From positions 1 to 8,669 of the forward strand of contig CAYYNP010000371.1 in assembly GCA_964472545.1 (NCBI GenBank): DNA of 8,669 bases, in the 5' to 3' direction. This DNA comes from CAYYNP01 sp964472545. Its GTDB lineage: Bacteria > Planctomycetota > Planctomycetia > Pirellulales > Thermoguttaceae. Below the pieces are notes generated by a model that worked only from the letters and a program-made list of their open reading frames with translations, had not been told where the DNA came from and searched no databases. Each line of letters starts with the position of its first letter. The first letter of the stretch is position 1. This document shows, piece after piece, positions 1 through 5,604 of this stretch. The position numbers were made by a program, and so were the translations under genes.

Positions 1-100
1 CTATGCCCCAGCCACCCATCACTGAAACCGGGAAGTTATTCATCGGCCGCCCCTTACAACTTGTCTGGGCTGACGAACCAAACACTGCGGAAAGCAAACG

Positions 101-862
101 ATGGCTCACGACACACGAGACGGCGTGGCTAGGGCGATTGCGCAAAGAATGGAGAGCCTCCGTCAGGCAGGCGTGACGCACATCGGCAAGGTGCCGGCGT
201 GTGTGGACGAGGGAAAGGCTCCTGAGACGCCGGAGAACGTTGAAAACATGGAGGATGCAAACGTGCAGACGGAGACTCGTTCCCAGCCTGAGGATCGTGT
301 GGCGGCACTAGCGGAATTGGCCAAACGGGTGGCTGCCTGTACACGCTGCGCGGAATTGGCACAATCGCGCACGCAGACGGTCTTTGGCGTGGGCAATCCG
401 CACGCCCGGCTGGTCTTCTGCGGCGAGGCACCCGGTCGCGACGAAGATCTTCAGGGCGAGCCGTTCGTGGGCCGGGCCGGTAAACTGCTGACCGATATGA
501 TTCAGAAGGGGATGAAGCTGAAGCGGAGCGACGTCTACATCCTCAACATCCTCCGCTGCCGGCCGCCGGGCAATCGCAACCCTTTGCCGCTGGAGGCCGC
601 CCAATGCCGCGAGTATCTCGACGGCCAGCTTGCGATCATCCGGCCGGAGATGATCTGCTGCCTCGGCGCGGTGGCCGCACAGAACCTGCTCGACACGGCC
701 GTGCCCATCGGCCGGCTCCGCGGCACGGTACACGACTATCAGGGGATCAAGGTCGTCTGCACCTACCACCCGGCCTACCTGCTGAGAAACCCGTCCGCCA
801 AACGGCCCACCTGGGAAGACCTGCAACTCGTAATGCGCGAAATGGGGATGAAAGTGTCATGA
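101..862 (+). CDS. Uracil-DNA glycosylase, family 4 (iron-sulfur type)
   Basis: This gene encodes a monofunctional DNA glycosylase that removes uracil from DNA, the first step of base excision repair, in the cytoplasm. The 253-residue protein carries the family 4 motif A GEAPGRDED at residues 108-116, followed by EPFVGRAGKLL, and motif B HPAYLLRNP at 223-231. Four cysteines at 80, 83, 153 and 169 (CTRC, LRCRPPGNRNP, AQC) fit the known pattern of [4Fe-4S] ligands in this family. The catalytic core starts near residue 66; the first 65 residues are an acidic, Glu/Pro-rich extension beyond the usual length of about 190-220. Within it, a segment around residues 14-30 (AQRMESLRQAGVTHIGK) resembles N-termini I recall from planctomycete homologues, so I keep the ATG at 101, which has a weak GGAAAG at 89-94. 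Starts at codons 17 or 50 are possible. The family call is firm; the exact start is less certain. Confidence 0.95.
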   Translation: MAHDTRDGVARAIAQRMESLRQAGVTHIGKVPACVDEGKAPETPENVENMEDANVQTETRSQPEDRVAALAELAKRVAACTRCAELAQSRTQTVFGVGNPHARLVFCGEAPGRDEDLQGEPFVGRAGKLLTDMIQKGMKLKRSDVYILNILRCRPPGNRNPLPLEAAQCREYLDGQLAIIRPEMICCLGAVAAQNLLDTAVPIGRLRGTVHDYQGIKVVCTYHPAYLLRNPSAKRPTWEDLQLVMREMGMKVS

Positions 863-880
863 TGCACGAATAGCGGCGGG

Positions 881-991
881 TGGCTGGGGTCGAGGTGCGA
901 GGGACGAGCACCGAGCCCCCAGGTCGGGGCCTCCGAGAGAACTCACTCTCTGGGGGCTCAGCACTCGTCCCTCGTGCTTCGACCCCAGCCA
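881..991. repeat. Large imperfect inverted repeat, 42-bp arms
   Basis: Bases 881-922 and 950-991 are inverted copies of one another, matching at 36 of 42 positions, with a 27-base spacer. The outer 13 bases (TGGCTGGGGTCGA), a central CGAGGGACGAG and the inner GAGCCCCCAG match exactly. All six differences are transitions, falling in two clusters. On a plus-strand transcript the outer cluster gives G-U wobble pairs and the inner cluster gives A-C mismatches. The element begins 18 bases after the glycosylase stop and ends 37 bases before the reductase start. It could fold as a transcription terminator or mRNA hairpin, or be a short non-autonomous element; there is no U-tract typical of an intrinsic terminator. 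Confidence 0.85.
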
Positions 992-1028
992 CTCCGTCGC
1001 CAACACCGTGAGACGAAAGCGACTCGCC

Positions 1029-2024
1029 ATGTTACCCGACACGTTCCGCTGCTACTTGGTTACCAAGAACGAAGCCGGCGAATTCGTCGGCGAGTTGACC
1101 GAACGATCGATCGACGAGTTGCCGCCGGGCGAGACGATCGTGAAGGTCGACTACTCGTCGTTGAACTACAAGGACGCCCTCTCGGCCACCGGCCATCCGG
1201 GCGTAACACGTGTCTTCCCGCACGTGCCCGGGCTGGATGCCGCCGGCGTGGTTGCCGACAGCGGCGTCTACGAGTTGGTCGAGGGCGACGAGGTGGTGAT
1301 CGCCAGCCTCAATCTGGGCGTGGATCGTTGGGGTGGGTTTGCCGAATACGTCAGCGTGCCGCACGAGTGGACGGTGCCGCTGCCCGTGGGGTTGAACCTG
1401 CGCGAGAGCATGATCCTCGGCACGGCCGGCTTCACGGCCGCAATGTGCGTCGACGCTTTGCAGAAGCACGACGTCGCGCCGGAGTCGGGCGAAGTCGTGG
1501 TGACCGGGGCCACCGGCGGCGTGGGAAGCGTGGCCGTGGCGATTTTGGCCAAGTTGGGATACTCCGTTGCGGCGGTGACCGGGAAGGCCGATGCACACGA
1601 GTACCTCGAACAGCTTGGCGCCCGGCGGATTCTCGCCCGGGAAGACGTCGACGATCGTAGCGATCGGCCGTTGTTGTCGAGCCGATTTGCCGGCGCGATC
1701 GACGCGGTCGGCGGCAACATGCTGGCAACGATCCTCCGCCAGACCGACTGCCGCGGCTGCGTGGCAGCCTGTGGCGTCACGGCCGGCGCCGACTTGCCGA
1801 TCACCGTCCACCCGTTTATCCTCCGCGGCGTGAGCCTGGTCGGCATCGACAGTTCCCGCTGTCCGTTGCCGCTGCGGCACGACCTCTGGCAGCGGCTGGC
1901 CGGCCCGTGGAGACCGGACAACTTGGAGGCGATGGCGCGGGACATTTCACTGGACGACCTGCCGGGGCGAATCGACGAGATCCTTCAGGGAAAGATCACC
2001 GGCCGTGTGGTGGTGGGAATGTGA
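1029..2024 (+). CDS. acuI: YhdH/YhfP-family quinone oxidoreductase (acrylyl-CoA reductase AcuI-like)
   Basis: This is a zinc-independent medium-chain dehydrogenase/reductase of the YhdH/AcuI subfamily, 331 residues, close to the usual length of about 325-330. Known members reduce acrylyl-CoA to propionyl-CoA with NADPH and act in the cytoplasm. Subfamily motifs are visible in order: YSSLNYKDALSATG (42-55), FPHVPGLDAAGVV (63-75), GTAGFTAAMCVDAL (131-144), the nucleotide-binding VTGATGGVGSVAV (158-170) with VTGK (183-186), and the C-terminal ILQGKITGRVVV (318-329). No structural zinc cysteine cluster is seen. I chose the ATG at 1029 because MLPDTFRCYLV aligns with the usual family start; an in-frame GTG at 1008 would add seven residues. 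Neither has a clear Shine-Dalgarno sequence. The neighbours do not indicate the substrate, so acrylyl-CoA is inferred from family membership alone. Confidence 0.9.
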   Translation: MLPDTFRCYLVTKNEAGEFVGELTERSIDELPPGETIVKVDYSSLNYKDALSATGHPGVTRVFPHVPGLDAAGVVADSGVYELVEGDEVVIASLNLGVDRWGGFAEYVSVPHEWTVPLPVGLNLRESMILGTAGFTAAMCVDALQKHDVAPESGEVVVTGATGGVGSVAVAILAKLGYSVAAVTGKADAHEYLEQLGARRILAREDVDDRSDRPLLSSRFAGAIDAVGGNMLATILRQTDCRGCVAACGVTAGADLPITVHPFILRGVSLVGIDSSRCPLPLRHDLWQRLAGPWRPDNLEAMARDISLDDLPGRIDEILQGKITGRVVVGM

Positions 2025-2030
2025 GGTGTA

Positions 2031-2136
2031 GATTGCAAATTGAGAATTGTGAATTGCAAATTGAGAATTGAAGAAGGGATGCTGGGCGGGCACGTAATAT
2101 GCAATTCTCAATTTGCAATTTGCAATTTGCAATTCA
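2031..2136. repeat. AT-rich heptamer repeat block with hairpin
   Basis: This block is strikingly AT-rich against its GC-rich surroundings and lies between two convergent genes. An 18-base unit, ATTGCAAATTGAGAATTG, occurs at 2032-2049 and again at 2053-2070 with a 21-base period. Its exact reverse complement lies at 2102-2119. The right side also holds three tandem AATTTGC heptamers at 2110-2130. A transcript of either strand could form an 18-19 bp stem with a loop of about 31 bases, so a bidirectional terminator role is possible. Repeats of this style are, from memory, scattered through planctomycete intergenic regions and often mis-called as small proteins. Confidence 0.85.
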
Positions 2137-2141
2137 CCCTT

Positions 2142-3212
2142 CTACCCACTGAGGCACTCGTCCAGATTCTCCGCCACAAACTCATCGTCCGTCAAATGCG
2201 GGTACGCTCGACAGACGCGGTCGATCTCTTCGGCCTGCCCCGGGCTGAGCGTTTCCTTGGGATCGAGGCACCAGATGCCTTCGAGCAGGCCTTGTCGGCG
2301 AAGCACTTCGTGGACGCCGGCGATCACGCCGGCGTAGTCGTGAGAGGGATCGAAGATGGCCGCGTTGCCGTCGGTCACCTCAATGTTACAGCGTGCCAGA
2401 TCCACCGGCACGTTGCCGCCGGCGTCGACCGCCGCATGACACGCTGCGAGCGTTTCTACGGCTCGCCGGGTCCACACGGCCCAGTGTCCCAGCAACCCGC
2501 CGACGATCCGCCGAGTAACGCGGCGGCCATTCACCTCGAACGTGTACGGCGTGAACAGATCGGCCACGATGTTGTCGTCGTTGCCCGTGTATAGAGCAAT
2601 GTCGTCGCGGCCGGCTTCGGCGATCGCGCGGACGACGTCGATCGTCTGATAGCGGTTGAACGTGGCGATCTTGATCGCCCCCACTTGTTCGATCTCGGCA
2701 AACCGCCGCCAAAACGCGTGGCTGAGCACGCGGCCGCCGACGGCCGGCTGCAAGTAGAACCCGAACACGGGAATCGCGTCGGCCACGGCCCGGCAATGGG
2801 CGATCAGCGTATCTTCGTCGGCGTCGGCCAGTGCCCCAAGCCCCAGCAGCCCGAGGTGATATCCGTGGCTTCGCGCCTTCTCGGCCTCAGCCACCGCCTG
2901 CGCCGTCGGTCCGATTACGCCGGCCACCCGCACGATCGGCTCCTCCCGGGCAGCATCGCCGCGGTCCATTTCCTCGGCGGCGATCCGCAGCACCGGCTCG
3001 TGCAGGGCGTGTTTCGGATCGCGGATGGCAAACTGCGTGGTATGCACGCCGATGGCCAATCCGCCCGCACCCGCGGCCAGATAATAACGGCTCAGCGCCC
3101 GCTGCCGCCGCTCGTCGAGCTTCCGCTCGGCAGAAAGGGCCAACGGATGGGCCGGGATCACCACGCCCCGCTGAAGGGCCTTTTGGACGGCCGGGTCGAT
3201 CGATGTGCTCAC
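2142..3212 (-). CDS. Dihydrodipicolinate synthase / N-acetylneuraminate lyase (DapA/NanA) family protein
   Basis: The 356-residue protein is a class I aldolase-type TIM barrel of the DapA/NanA superfamily, whose members cleave or condense 2-keto acids through a Schiff base with lysine. The expected lysine is K181 in GAIKIATFNRYQT, and the partner tyrosine is Y153 in VFGFYLQP, 28 residues earlier as is typical. GLAIGVHTTQ (51-60) sits where classic members have the GTTGE keto-acid-binding loop, so the binding site is not that of true DapA. TGNDDNIVADLF (209-220) matches the late-strand segment. The protein is about 55-60 residues longer than typical DapA, mostly at the C-terminus, and is probably not the lysine-biosynthesis enzyme. 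Start is GTG at 3212 with a good Shine-Dalgarno. It lies 36 bases downstream of the epimerase-like gene on the same strand, suggesting a joint transcript and a possible role in sugar-acid catabolism. The substrate cannot be read from the sequence. Confidence 0.88.
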   Translation of the reverse strand: MSTSIDPAVQKALQRGVVIPAHPLALSAERKLDERRQRALSRYYLAAGAGGLAIGVHTTQFAIRDPKHALHEPVLRIAAEEMDRGDAAREEPIVRVAGVIGPTAQAVAEAEKARSHGYHLGLLGLGALADADEDTLIAHCRAVADAIPVFGFYLQPAVGGRVLSHAFWRRFAEIEQVGAIKIATFNRYQTIDVVRAIAEAGRDDIALYTGNDDNIVADLFTPYTFEVNGRRVTRRIVGGLLGHWAVWTRRAVETLAACHAAVDAGGNVPVDLARCNIEVTDGNAAIFDPSHDYAGVIAGVHEVLRRQGLLEGIWCLDPKETLSPGQAEEIDRVCRAYPHLTDDEFVAENLDECLSG

Positions 3213-3220
3213 TCGATGGG

Positions 3221-3226
3221 TCCTTC
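3221..3226 (-). promoter_or_regulatory. Shine-Dalgarno site fixing a GTG start
   Basis: On the minus strand GAAGGA lies eight bases before the GTG at 3212, with no in-frame ATG nearby. This supports GTG as the true start of the DapA-family gene and shows that it has its own ribosome binding site within the 36-base gap after the epimerase-like gene. Confidence 0.75.
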
Positions 3227-3248
3227 AATGATTGAGGATGGCTGACAC

Positions 3249-4298
3249 TTAGAACTTCCCGTCGCGGGTCTCGAAGTGCGTCGGCTTCCCCAGTGTGGGA
3301 CCGCCGCGGCGCTGCCAATCGGCGATCCAGCGGATCATCTGCTGGGGCGTCACGCGCGGATGTCCCAGCAACTTGTAGCCGCGCTGGGCGTTACTCAACA
3401 GGGCGTCGGGCGCTTCGCTGCCGTGAAAGACCGGCGGCTTATCGAACCGACGGCCGAATTGCTCGGCCACCTCGCGCACGCTCAACTCTTCCGGCCCGGC
3501 CACGTTGACCACCAGCGGCGGCGAGGCCACGTGATCGAACGCGCGGAGCGTCATCGCGTTGGCGTCGCCTTGCCAGACGGCGTTGAAGTAGCCCATGCTC
3601 AGATCGATTGGTTCGCCGGCCGCGACCTTTCCGGCGATGTCGACCAACGTGCCATAGCGCATCTCGTTGGCGTAGTTCAGCCGCAGCAACGCGGCCGGCG
3701 TGCCGAATTGCCGGCTGAAGTGGTCAAACATCCGCTCGCGCCCCAGACAGCTCATGGCGTAATCGCCGTCGGGCCGTGGCGGATCGGACTCGACCGAGCC
3801 GCCGACTCCCACAGGCAGCATGCCGTAGACGTTGCCGGTCGAAAAGGCGACGATCCGGCTGCCGTGGAATTTCTCGCCAACGCGGCCGGGCAGATAGACG
3901 TTCATCGCCCAGGTCATCGCCTCCTGGCCGGTGCTGCCGAATTTCATGGCCGCCATGTAGAGGACGTTGGGCAACTCGGGCAAAGCGTCGAAGGCGGAGC
4001 GATCGAGTAATTCGCAGCGGATCGTCTCCACGCCGGCCGCTTCCAGCCGCTCTTGCAAGCCCGGCGTACTGAACCGCGACACACCGACCACCCGGCGCTG
4101 CACGGCGGCCGCCTGCGACGCCCGCACGGCCATCTGCGCCAGCGTGGGCCCCATCTTTCCGCCGACGCCGAGGATCAACAGGTCGCCGTCGAGCCGCCGC
4201 ATGGTCTCGACCACGCCCTCGGTGGGTTCGCCGAGCATTTGCTCGAGCGCGTCGACGTCGCGGATCGAATCGGCGGCAAAAGGGCTGTCGTCGGGCAT
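3249..4298 (-). CDS. NAD-dependent epimerase/dehydratase family protein (extended SDR) lacking the YxxxK lysine
   Basis: The 349-residue protein is an extended short-chain dehydrogenase/reductase with an N-terminal Rossmann fold. The dinucleotide-binding glycine motif is GVGGKMG at 44-50, preceded by the strand LLIL. VLYMAAMKFGSTG (112-124) corresponds to the loop after strand 4, and FSTGNVYG (152-159) holds the active-site serine/threonine region. The catalytic tyrosine is best placed at Y180 in DYAMSCLGRERMF, but the lysine four residues on is replaced by C184. The fold is therefore clear and the chemistry is not; it may bind NAD(P) without canonical sugar epimerase activity, or use another residue. 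VVNVAGPEELSVREVAEQF (263-281) is a common downstream element of sugar epimerases. The start is ATG at 4298; an in-frame TTG at 4334 would add 12 residues and has no better ribosome site. It is the upstream gene of a likely two-gene unit with the DapA-family aldolase. Substrate unknown. Confidence 0.88.
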   Translation of the reverse strand: MPDDSPFAADSIRDVDALEQMLGEPTEGVVETMRRLDGDLLILGVGGKMGPTLAQMAVRASQAAAVQRRVVGVSRFSTPGLQERLEAAGVETIRCELLDRSAFDALPELPNVLYMAAMKFGSTGQEAMTWAMNVYLPGRVGEKFHGSRIVAFSTGNVYGMLPVGVGGSVESDPPRPDGDYAMSCLGRERMFDHFSRQFGTPAALLRLNYANEMRYGTLVDIAGKVAAGEPIDLSMGYFNAVWQGDANAMTLRAFDHVASPPLVVNVAGPEELSVREVAEQFGRRFDKPPVFHGSEAPDALLSNAQRGYKLLGHPRVTPQQMIRWIADWQRRGGPTLGKPTHFETRDGKF

Positions 4299-4305
4299 GT
4301 CGCCA

Positions 4306-4334
4306 ATTATTCTCCGCGGGCACCGGCGCGGCAA
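4306..4334 (-). promoter_or_regulatory. Possible sigma-70-like promoter for the epimerase-aldolase unit
   Basis: On the minus strand, TTGCCG (4329-4334) and AATAAT (4306-4311) are separated by exactly 17 bases, a standard spacing. A start of transcription about seven bases downstream would fall almost at the ATG at 4298, giving a nearly leaderless message. That agrees with the absence of a well-spaced Shine-Dalgarno there. The matches are only 4/6 and 5/6, so this is tentative. Confidence 0.25.
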
Positions 4335-4404
4335 GCCCTTGGAAGCGACACGTTAATACGATGCCCACGTTCAGGATCGGAAATCGTTTGCACGGTGACG
4401 TTTA

Positions 4405-4425
4405 GCCGCCGCCGGTACGGCGGTG
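4405..4425 (-). terminator. Short GC hairpin after the secreted-protein gene
   Basis: CCGCCG at 4409-4414 pairs with CGGCGG at 4418-4423 around a three-base loop. It lies about 12 bases past the stop codon of the minus-strand gene ending at 4435. No U-tract follows, so an intrinsic terminator is only a weak possibility. The rest of the 136-base gap between 4299 and 4434 shows no gene. Confidence 0.3.
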
Positions 4426-4434
4426 TGAGCTCGG

Positions 4435-5382
4435 CTACTGCGTCGACCGCACCGTCTGCCAAGCCGCCGTTTGGCCGCTGGGGAAGTGTACGATCACGTC
4501 GCCCTGCGGCTTCGACAGCTCGTCGATCGAGCTTTCGAAGACGACCGACTGCTGCGCGCCGATGGTCCAAGTGACCGCCAGCGTCCCTTTGTCGACGGTC
4601 CCGTGGACGTCTTGAACCTGTTCGCTCAGCAGGTCGTAGTGCGCGCCGCGGAGCGTTCCGCCGTGGTCGACGGCAAGCTGAATCATCCGCGTGGGCTCGG
4701 CCTGTCCGTCCGGTCCGAGCGTGAACGCGCCCAACGGCATCCATGCCGTGCCGTCGTCGGCGACGGCGATGCCGGTTTGTGTCGTGGCCGATTCGTCGGT
4801 GGCCGTCTCGGTCGAGGTCGAGGTCGTGGTGGAGTATCCGGCATAGGGATACGGCGCGGCGAACCATCGGGCGACCGCCGCAGCGCCAACGGCAACGGTG
4901 GCGGCACCGGCATAGGGGTGCGTCAGTTTCCAAACGTTCGGGTGGGCGGCGTACCACTGCGGTGAAAACGGCTTGCCGTGCGGCCCGGTCCACGCGGCGG
5001 CGTTCTGTTGCAGCGCGCCCGCCGCGGCACCCATGCTGCCGGTGCCGAAATGTTGCTTCACGTTCTGCTGAAAGCCGCCCTGCCCGAAGTTACCTTGCCC
5101 GAAGTTACCCGTGCCGAACTTCGGCGGCGTGAACTGTTTCGGCGGCTTGAATTGTCCGCCCAGGCCCGATCCGCTGAGTTTCGGAGCGTTGAGCTTCGGC
5201 CCGCTGAGCTTGGGGCCACTAAACGTGGGCGTGCCGATCCTCGGCGGTCCGGCCGAAATCCGGCCGCCGGCGGCACCCCGCATCCGGCTTCCACCACGGC
5301 GTCCCCCGGCTGCCCAGGCCTCTCCGGCCGCCAGACTCCCCATCAGACAGACAACGGCCAGACGGATCACTTGGCGTTTCAT
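4435..5382 (-). CDS. Secreted Gly/Pro/Lys-rich protein of planctomycete type, function unknown
   Basis: The 315-residue protein has a clear signal peptide: MKRQ, a hydrophobic stretch (residues 5-19), and a likely cut after AWA at 24. Residues 25-50 are Gly/Arg-rich. Residues 52-108 form a low-complexity region with repeated PKL units (SGPKLSGPKLNAPKLSG), then PPK units, then three GNFGQ-like units. Residues 109-155 include NAAAWTGPHGKPFSPQWYAAHP; an Ala/Val-rich stretch (158-172) and a Thr/Ser run (184-203) follow. The last 100 residues form a folded-looking domain, WMPLGAFTLGPDGQAEPTRMIQLAVD, with GALHYDL-like and TWTIG segments and VHFPSGQTAAW. I recall this domain from planctomycete proteins loosely named mu-protocadherin or cell-surface proteins; no biochemical role is known to me. 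The start has an excellent ribosome binding site. It is divergent from the POTRA gene. The family link is from memory; export is well supported. Confidence 0.82.
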   Translation of the reverse strand: MKRQVIRLAVVCLMGSLAAGEAWAAGGRRGGSRMRGAAGGRISAGPPRIGTPTFSGPKLSGPKLNAPKLSGSGLGGQFKPPKQFTPPKFGTGNFGQGNFGQGGFQQNVKQHFGTGSMGAAAGALQQNAAAWTGPHGKPFSPQWYAAHPNVWKLTHPYAGAATVAVGAAAVARWFAAPYPYAGYSTTTSTSTETATDESATTQTGIAVADDGTAWMPLGAFTLGPDGQAEPTRMIQLAVDHGGTLRGAHYDLLSEQVQDVHGTVDKGTLAVTWTIGAQQSVVFESSIDELSKPQGDVIVHFPSGQTAAWQTVRSTQ

Positions 5383-5386
5383 CGAT

Positions 5387-5394
5387 ACCTCCTC
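5387..5394 (-). promoter_or_regulatory. Strong Shine-Dalgarno of the secreted-protein gene
   Basis: GAGGAGGT on the minus strand lies four bases before the ATG at 5382, fixing the start immediately ahead of the signal peptide. Confidence 0.8.
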
Positions 5395-5423
5395 GTCAAC
5401 GGGTCAGGAAAAGGGCTTTCTTG

Positions 5424-5439
5424 GCTACGCAAGCGTAGC
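5424..5439. repeat. Short perfect palindrome in the divergent gap
   Basis: GCTACGC and GCGTAGC are separated by two bases, giving a compact 16-base dyad about 40 bases upstream of the secreted-protein start. It could be an operator for that gene or an ordinary short repeat. A weaker dyad, GCAGAT (5471-5476) with ATCTGC (5492-5497), lies further on. I see no convincing promoter pair in this 222-base gap. Confidence 0.5.
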
Positions 5440-5522
5440 ATACACCCCCAAATGGTCTTGCTCCGCCGCGGCAGATTCGGATAGATTCACGATCTGCGGT
5501 GTTCGACGAAACCCGAGGAAGA

Positions 5523-5575
5523 AAAAGGGGGACAGGCTACTTTTGGGGACGAGAAAAGTAGCCTGTCCCCCTTTT
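5523..5575. repeat. Perfect 22-bp-arm palindrome, short-loop copy
   Basis: The arms at 5523-5544 and 5554-5575 are perfect inverted copies (AAAAGGGGGACAGGCTAC followed by TTTT), with a nine-base loop GGGGACGAG. The same arms recur at 8069-8192. The palindrome ends 15 bases before the Shine-Dalgarno of the POTRA gene, so if transcription starts upstream it would form a strong hairpin in that leader. It belongs by appearance to the repetitive intergenic palindromes sometimes linked with REP-associated transposases, but no transposase gene is present here. Confidence 0.9.
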
Positions 5576-5590
5576 GTCTCCATTGGACAC

Positions 5591-5597
5591 AAGGAGG
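5591..5597 (+). promoter_or_regulatory. Shine-Dalgarno of the POTRA-protein gene
   Basis: AAGGAGG lies seven bases before the ATG at 5605. It fixes the start of the gene directly downstream of the palindrome. Confidence 0.8.
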
Positions 5598-5604
5598 ATC
5601 GGTC

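Noticed and set aside
3..176. Open plus-strand frame of 57 codons running from the window edge into the glycosylase gene, starting MPQPPITETG
   Set aside because: It would overlap the glycosylase N-terminus by 76 bases, shows no recognisable motif, and 57 open codons are unremarkable at this GC content. It could still be the tail of an upstream gene, but cannot be supported from here.
1032..1880. Long antisense open frame of 282 codons opposite the quinone oxidoreductase gene
   Set aside because: It lies wholly opposite a well-recognised gene; its His/Arg/Gln-rich composition is the usual product of reading high-GC codons in reverse.
2031..2136. CRISPR-like array in the AT-rich repeats
   Set aside because: Repeat spacing is only 21 bases with three bases between units, the units are inverted as well as direct, and there are no unique spacers or cas genes.
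2142..3212. True 4-hydroxy-tetrahydrodipicolinate synthase (dapA)
   Set aside because: The GTTGE-like loop is replaced by GVHTTQ, the protein is about 55-60 residues too long, and no lysine-biosynthesis neighbours are present.
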